Source: Pseudanabaena sp. FACHB-2040
GTDB lineage: Bacteria > Cyanobacteriota > Cyanobacteriia > Phormidesmidales > Phormidesmidaceae
Length of the DNA stretch: 64,000 bases
Direction: 5' to 3'
Assembly: GCF_014696715.1 (NCBI RefSeq)
Contig: NZ_JACJQO010000010.1
Span: forward strand, 186,001 to 250,000
Below the pieces are notes generated by a model, which saw nothing but the letters and a program-made list of their open reading frames with translations, searched no databases and had not been told where the DNA came from. The position numbers and the translations under genes are program-made. Positions 60,831-64,000 of the stretch are shown piece by piece. The stretch's first letter is position 1; each line of letters opens with the position of its first letter.

Positions 60831-61553
60831 CTACTGGGGCTGGCTTCTAGCGGCTAGTGCCTCTTTTATCTGATCTAGAGTCTGCTCGAAAAAGGAGAGG
60901 GGAGCCCCTGGCGGCATCAGCAGGTCGTTGATCAAAAAAGTGGGGGTGATGCTCAGCTGCAGCCTTTGGGCTAGCTGCAGATCGCGCTGAATAGCGGTGA
61001 GGGAGGCTGTACTGGTGCGATCGCGATTGAACTGCTCCACATCTAGCCCGATCTGCTGCGCCAGTTCAACGTAGAGCCCTTCTCCCAAGCGGGCTTGATT
61101 GGCGAAAAGCCCGTCGTGGTAGATCCAGAACCGATCCTGCTGGCCCGCTGCCCAAGCGGCTCTGGCAGCAGGCATGGCTTCGGGGTGAATTTGGGTGAGC
61201 GGCAGGTGCTTGTAGACAAACAGGACATCGTTGTCATACTTGTCCAGCAAGATTTTCACGTCTAGAGAGGCTCTGGCACAGTAGGGGCACTGAAAGTCTG
61301 AGAACTCAAACAGGATAATCTCAGCTTCTGGCGCACCTTGGGTCGGGGAGGTGCCGATCAGCGCATTGCGGTCGGCTGACTGCATGACGCTACTGACCAC
61401 CTGCTGCTGGGCCTGCCACTGCTCTCTGGGGTCGATCGCGACGGTTTGAGGCTGTCGTGGCATGAAAAACACCGCCAGGATTGCTCCCACTGCTCCCAGT
61501 CCTAGCAGAATGAGCAAGGGTTTCCAACGGAATTTTCGCGACACCTTTTTCAT
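60831..61553 (-). CDS. DsbA-like thiol oxidoreductase, membrane-anchored
   Basis: From ATG 61553 (MKKVSRKFRWKP) the ~240-residue protein has one N-terminal membrane helix (LLILLGLGAVGAILAVFF) and then a periplasmic thioredoxin-fold domain. The active site is CPYC in FSDFQCPYCARAS, and the cis-Pro loop is SITPTFLIND. It should form or shuffle disulfides in exported proteins. It is the last gene after the ABC transporter operon on the same strand, 61 bases behind the permease. Confidence 0.9.
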   Translation of the reverse strand: MKKVSRKFRWKPLLILLGLGAVGAILAVFFMPRQPQTVAIDPREQWQAQQQVVSSVMQSADRNALIGTSPTQGAPEAEIILFEFSDFQCPYCARASLDVKILLDKYDNDVLFVYKHLPLTQIHPEAMPAARAAWAAGQQDRFWIYHDGLFANQARLGEGLYVELAQQIGLDVEQFNRDRTSTASLTAIQRDLQLAQRLQLSITPTFLINDLLMPPGAPLSFFEQTLDQIKEALAARSQPQ

Positions 61554-61614
61554 GGACAAGCAACGGCTGAAGGGCAATTCCCATTGTGGCGGATAGGGGC
61601 AAAGCCGGGGTGAC

Positions 61615-62247
61615 TTAAGACAGCTTGACGCGCCGCAGCGGATTGCTCTGCTTCTCTAGCCACAACAGCAGTGCATTTAGGGCAAAGGCTAGCAGCGCCA
61701 CCGCGATTGAACCAGCCCAGATCTTGTCGTAGCGATTGGTTTGAATGCCGTCAAAAAGCAGCTTGCCCAATCCTCCAGCGTTGAACTTTGCGCCGATGGT
61801 GGCAATGGCGATTGAGACAATCGTGGCGATGCGCACTCCGGCCACAAAAACAGGCAGTACCAGGGGTACCTGCACCCGCCACCACCGCTGCCAAGCGGTC
61901 ATGCCCATACCTCGGGCAGCTTCTATCACCGCTAGATTAATTGAGTTCAACCCCACGGTTAGGTTACGCACCAGAATTACCTGGGTGTAGATCACCATTG
62001 CAACGACTACCGAGGTAGCATTGAGCCCAAAAAGCGGTACCAGGAAAATGATCAGAGCCAAGCTGGGAATTGTGTAGAGAACGCCCAAGGTGCCCATGAC
62101 GGGAATGCCTAGCCAGCGAAAGCGGGAGATCAAAAGGGCAATGGGGACGGCAAGTGCGATCGCAACCAGCAGCGCCAGTCCCGTCATCCGCAGGTGCTGT
62201 AGCAGCAGGGTCCAAACCTCACTGAAGTTGTTGGTTAAATAGCTCAT
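61615..62247 (-). CDS. osmoprotectant-type ABC transporter permease
   Basis: The membrane protein of about 210 residues has five to six helices and the permease EAA loop AVIEAARGMGMTAWQRWWRV followed by PLVLPVFVAGVRIA. This is typical of glycine-betaine/choline (OpuB/OpuC/ProW-like) importers. ATG 62247 lies two bases after the ATPase stop, so translation is coupled. Together with the preceding ATPase and the binding protein it forms one importer for compatible solutes or related quaternary amines. Confidence 0.92.
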   Translation of the reverse strand: MSYLTNNFSEVWTLLLQHLRMTGLALLVAIALAVPIALLISRFRWLGIPVMGTLGVLYTIPSLALIIFLVPLFGLNATSVVVAMVIYTQVILVRNLTVGLNSINLAVIEAARGMGMTAWQRWWRVQVPLVLPVFVAGVRIATIVSIAIATIGAKFNAGGLGKLLFDGIQTNRYDKIWAGSIAVALLAFALNALLLWLEKQSNPLRRVKLS

Positions 62248-62249
62248 GG

Positions 62250-63215
62250 TCAAACCCCATCCCCAACTAGGGCTGACTCGCGAATATGATCGAGGGTCAG
62301 CAGTCCCACCGGCTGACCATCTTGAACAACCGATAGCTCCTGGGCTCCTGTTTTGAGAATCAGCGAGAGGGCATCGCGCAGGCTGTCGTCGGCGGAGAGA
62401 CTGGGCTTGTTGCCATTGGTGTAGTTATCAGGGAGGCCAATCATAGCCGAGGAAACCCGCAATAGCCCTAGCTGACGCACCATGTCATCTGCGCCGAGCA
62501 GGCTGTAAACAAACGAGTCGGCAGGCTGGGTCAGCAGATTAAAGGGGGTATCGAACTGGACAATTTGCCCCTCCCGCATCACGATGATGCGATCGGCTAA
62601 GCGCAGCGCTTCTTCAACATCGTGGGAGACAAAGAGAATTGTTTTTTTCAGCTGCCGCTGTAGGCGCAAAATCTCATCTTGCAGCGCCGTGCGGGTAATG
62701 GCGTCAATGGCTCCAAAAGGTTCGTCCATCAGCAGGGTAGCTGGGTCACCAGCTAGGGCGCGGGCAATACCCACCCGCTGCTGTTGCCCCCCCGAGAGCT
62801 GCGCCGGGTAGCGATGCCGATATTCAGCAGGCGGTAGCCGAACCAGCTGTAGCAGCTCATCAATGCGCATTTGGATTTGGGGCTTTGACCAGCCCAGCAG
62901 CTTGGGCACGACAGCAATGTTGTCGGCCACTGTCATGTGGGGAAACAGCCCCGACTGCTGAATCACATAGCCAATCTGCTGCCGTAGCTTGGTGGCCTTG
63001 AGCTGGCGAATATTGGTACCGCCCAGGTAGATCGCGCCGCCGGTCGGCTCATAGAGGCGGTTGACCATCTTCAGCAGGGTCGTCTTGCCGCAGCCTGAAG
63101 GCCCTAAAATCACCACCAGCTCTCCAGCACTGACCTGGCAGGTCACCCGATCAACGGCAGGCCGAGGTGCCCTAGGAAACCGCAGTGAAACCTGATCAAA
63201 CTGGATGGTGGCCAT
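62250..63215 (-). CDS. osmoprotectant-type ABC transporter ATP-binding protein
   Basis: The 321-residue ATPase carries Walker A GPSGCGKTTLLKM, the Q-loop, signature LSGGQQQRVGIARAL, Walker B LLMDEPFGAID and the His switch FVSHDVEEAL. A C-terminal CBS-like domain (about 255-315, LILKTGAQELSVVQDGQPVG) is the ionic-strength sensor in OpuA-type systems. The product fits OpuBA/OpuCA proteins. It is the second gene of the operon, beginning 44 bases after the binding protein's stop. Confidence 0.93.
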   Translation of the reverse strand: MATIQFDQVSLRFPRAPRPAVDRVTCQVSAGELVVILGPSGCGKTTLLKMVNRLYEPTGGAIYLGGTNIRQLKATKLRQQIGYVIQQSGLFPHMTVADNIAVVPKLLGWSKPQIQMRIDELLQLVRLPPAEYRHRYPAQLSGGQQQRVGIARALAGDPATLLMDEPFGAIDAITRTALQDEILRLQRQLKKTILFVSHDVEEALRLADRIIVMREGQIVQFDTPFNLLTQPADSFVYSLLGADDMVRQLGLLRVSSAMIGLPDNYTNGNKPSLSADDSLRDALSLILKTGAQELSVVQDGQPVGLLTLDHIRESALVGDGV

Positions 63216-63259
63216 AGAGAACCTTTTCGGCGGATGTGCAGGGTCTACCTTTACCAGCC

Positions 63260-64000
63260 CTATTCTGACAGTAAACCCGCGTTAACCAAAAATTCGCGGG
63301 CGACTTCTGCAGGCTCCCGCTGATTGCCGCTGACTTCGTAGTTAAGCTGCTGCATCACCTCGTCGTTGAGCAGGGGCGAAAGCTGGTTCAGAGCATCGGC
63401 AATACCGGGGTTGGCATCGAGGGCTTCTTGGCGAACGACCGGAGCCACCTGGTACGGCGGAAACAGGTTCCTGTCGTCTTCGAGAAGAACCAGATTAAAG
63501 GCGCTAATCTCACCATCGGTGCCAAAGGCAACAGCGACATCCGCCTCTCCATCTACCAGCCCCCGATAGCGCAGACCTGGATCAACAGCCTTGTACTCTT
63601 GCACGGTGAAGTTGCCGTAGGCTTCCTGAATTCCTGGCAGCCCGTCTTCGCGCACTTCAAATTCAGGGGGACCAATCAGCACTAGCTGATCGGCCTTGCC
63701 TGCAAAGTCAGAGAGGCTGCGAATATCTAGAGCCTGGGCTTTTTCCTCGGTCATGGCCAACGCCTGAGTGTTGTTCATGGGAGAGGGATCGAGCCAGACC
63801 ATGTTGAACTGCTCTCGATAGGCCTCTGAAACGGTGTTGTAGACCGCCTCTTGATCGCTGCTGGGGGGTAGCTTAAGCACTGTGAGTAAGCCAGTGCCGG
63901 TGTATTCAGGATAGAGATCGATCTCGCCGCTCTCCATTGCAGCTTGGGCTACAGGGGTGCCGCCCAAATTGAGCTTGCGCTCGACGGTCAACCCAGCCTC
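63260..64000 (-). CDS. osmoprotectant-type substrate-binding protein (partial)
   Basis: The gene runs off the right edge of the window, so its N-terminus and signal peptide are not seen. The visible 246 residues include GGTPVAQAAMESGEIDLYPE and YTGTGLL, the OpuAC/QAT-family ligand-binding lobe. It continues through VDGEADVAVAFGTDGEISAF to VNAGLLSE. It should bind glycine betaine, choline or a similar solute in the periplasm and hand it to the permease encoded next. First gene of the three-gene operon as visible. Confidence 0.92.
   Translation of the reverse strand, partial: EAGLTVERKLNLGGTPVAQAAMESGEIDLYPEYTGTGLLTVLKLPPSSDQEAVYNTVSEAYREQFNMVWLDPSPMNNTQALAMTEEKAQALDIRSLSDFAGKADQLVLIGPPEFEVREDGLPGIQEAYGNFTVQEYKAVDPGLRYRGLVDGEADVAVAFGTDGEISAFNLVLLEDDRNLFPPYQVAPVVRQEALDANPGIADALNQLSPLLNDEVMQQLNYEVSGNQREPAEVAREFLVNAGLLSE

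Overview
The window is cyanobacterial chromosomal DNA. The HIP1-type octamer GCGATCGC and its variants occur throughout. Clade-typical genes include the bicarbonate transporter pair sbtA/sbtB, the orange carotenoid protein with its fluorescence recovery protein, a twitching ATPase gene (pilT) followed by a KaiB-fold protein, hormogonium-polysaccharide-type glycosyltransferases, cbiT and an intein-containing dnaB. The gene content suggests a motile, probably filamentous, Leptolyngbya/Nodosilinea-like organism. That placement is an inference; no rRNA is present.

Layout. 0.4-2.0 kb: sbtA-sbtB, ending in a strong hairpin terminator. 2.1-4.4 kb: a Nfu_N/HEAT protein and an aldo/keto-reductase-like protein with degenerate catalytic residues. 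4.8-8.1 kb: two adjacent, diverged paralogues of an unrecognised large protein. 8.3-13.2 kb: a membrane protein, a leucine-carboxyl-type methyltransferase, a cytochrome b-like protein, a zincin-like protein and small hypotheticals. 13.25-14.1 kb: a nearly gene-free stretch rich in hairpins. 14.1-15.8 kb: ocp followed by frp (photoprotection). 16.3-22 kb: an RTX-like repeat protein, an Old Yellow Enzyme, a conserved hypothetical, an ankyrin lipoprotein and a small protein.

22-32.8 kb is an accessory island. It holds two different IS1-family elements, a short tyrosine recombinase and a complete type I restriction-modification operon (hsdM-hsdS-hsdR), and it ends at tRNA-Val(GAC). One IS1 element still has an 8-bp target duplication and interrupts a DUF1232/YkvA gene whose two halves can be rejoined in frame. 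The other IS1 element carries a frameshift and has no visible duplication.

33-43.7 kb is mostly metabolic: a DUF1350 hydrolase-like protein, carotenoid oxygenase, 2H phosphoesterase, phosphoribosyltransferase, TauE/SafE permease, gamma-glutamyltransferase, PrsW-like protease, VOC protein, Orn/Lys/Arg decarboxylase and CbiT. 43.9-47.0 kb is a three-gene glycosyltransferase operon whose genes overlap by ATGA. 47.1-49.1 kb carries pilT and the KaiB-fold gene, divergent from rpsB-tsf. The rpsB 5' leader can form a nested hairpin or an alternative pairing that overlaps the ribosome binding site. 51.3-60.8 kb: a conserved acidic hypothetical, recG, a LapA-like protein, rplI, dnaB with two full inteins (496 and 429 residues, one in the P-loop) and a class II aldolase-family protein. 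The window ends in an osmoprotectant-type ABC transporter operon, with the substrate-binding gene cut by the window edge, followed by a DsbA-like thiol oxidoreductase.
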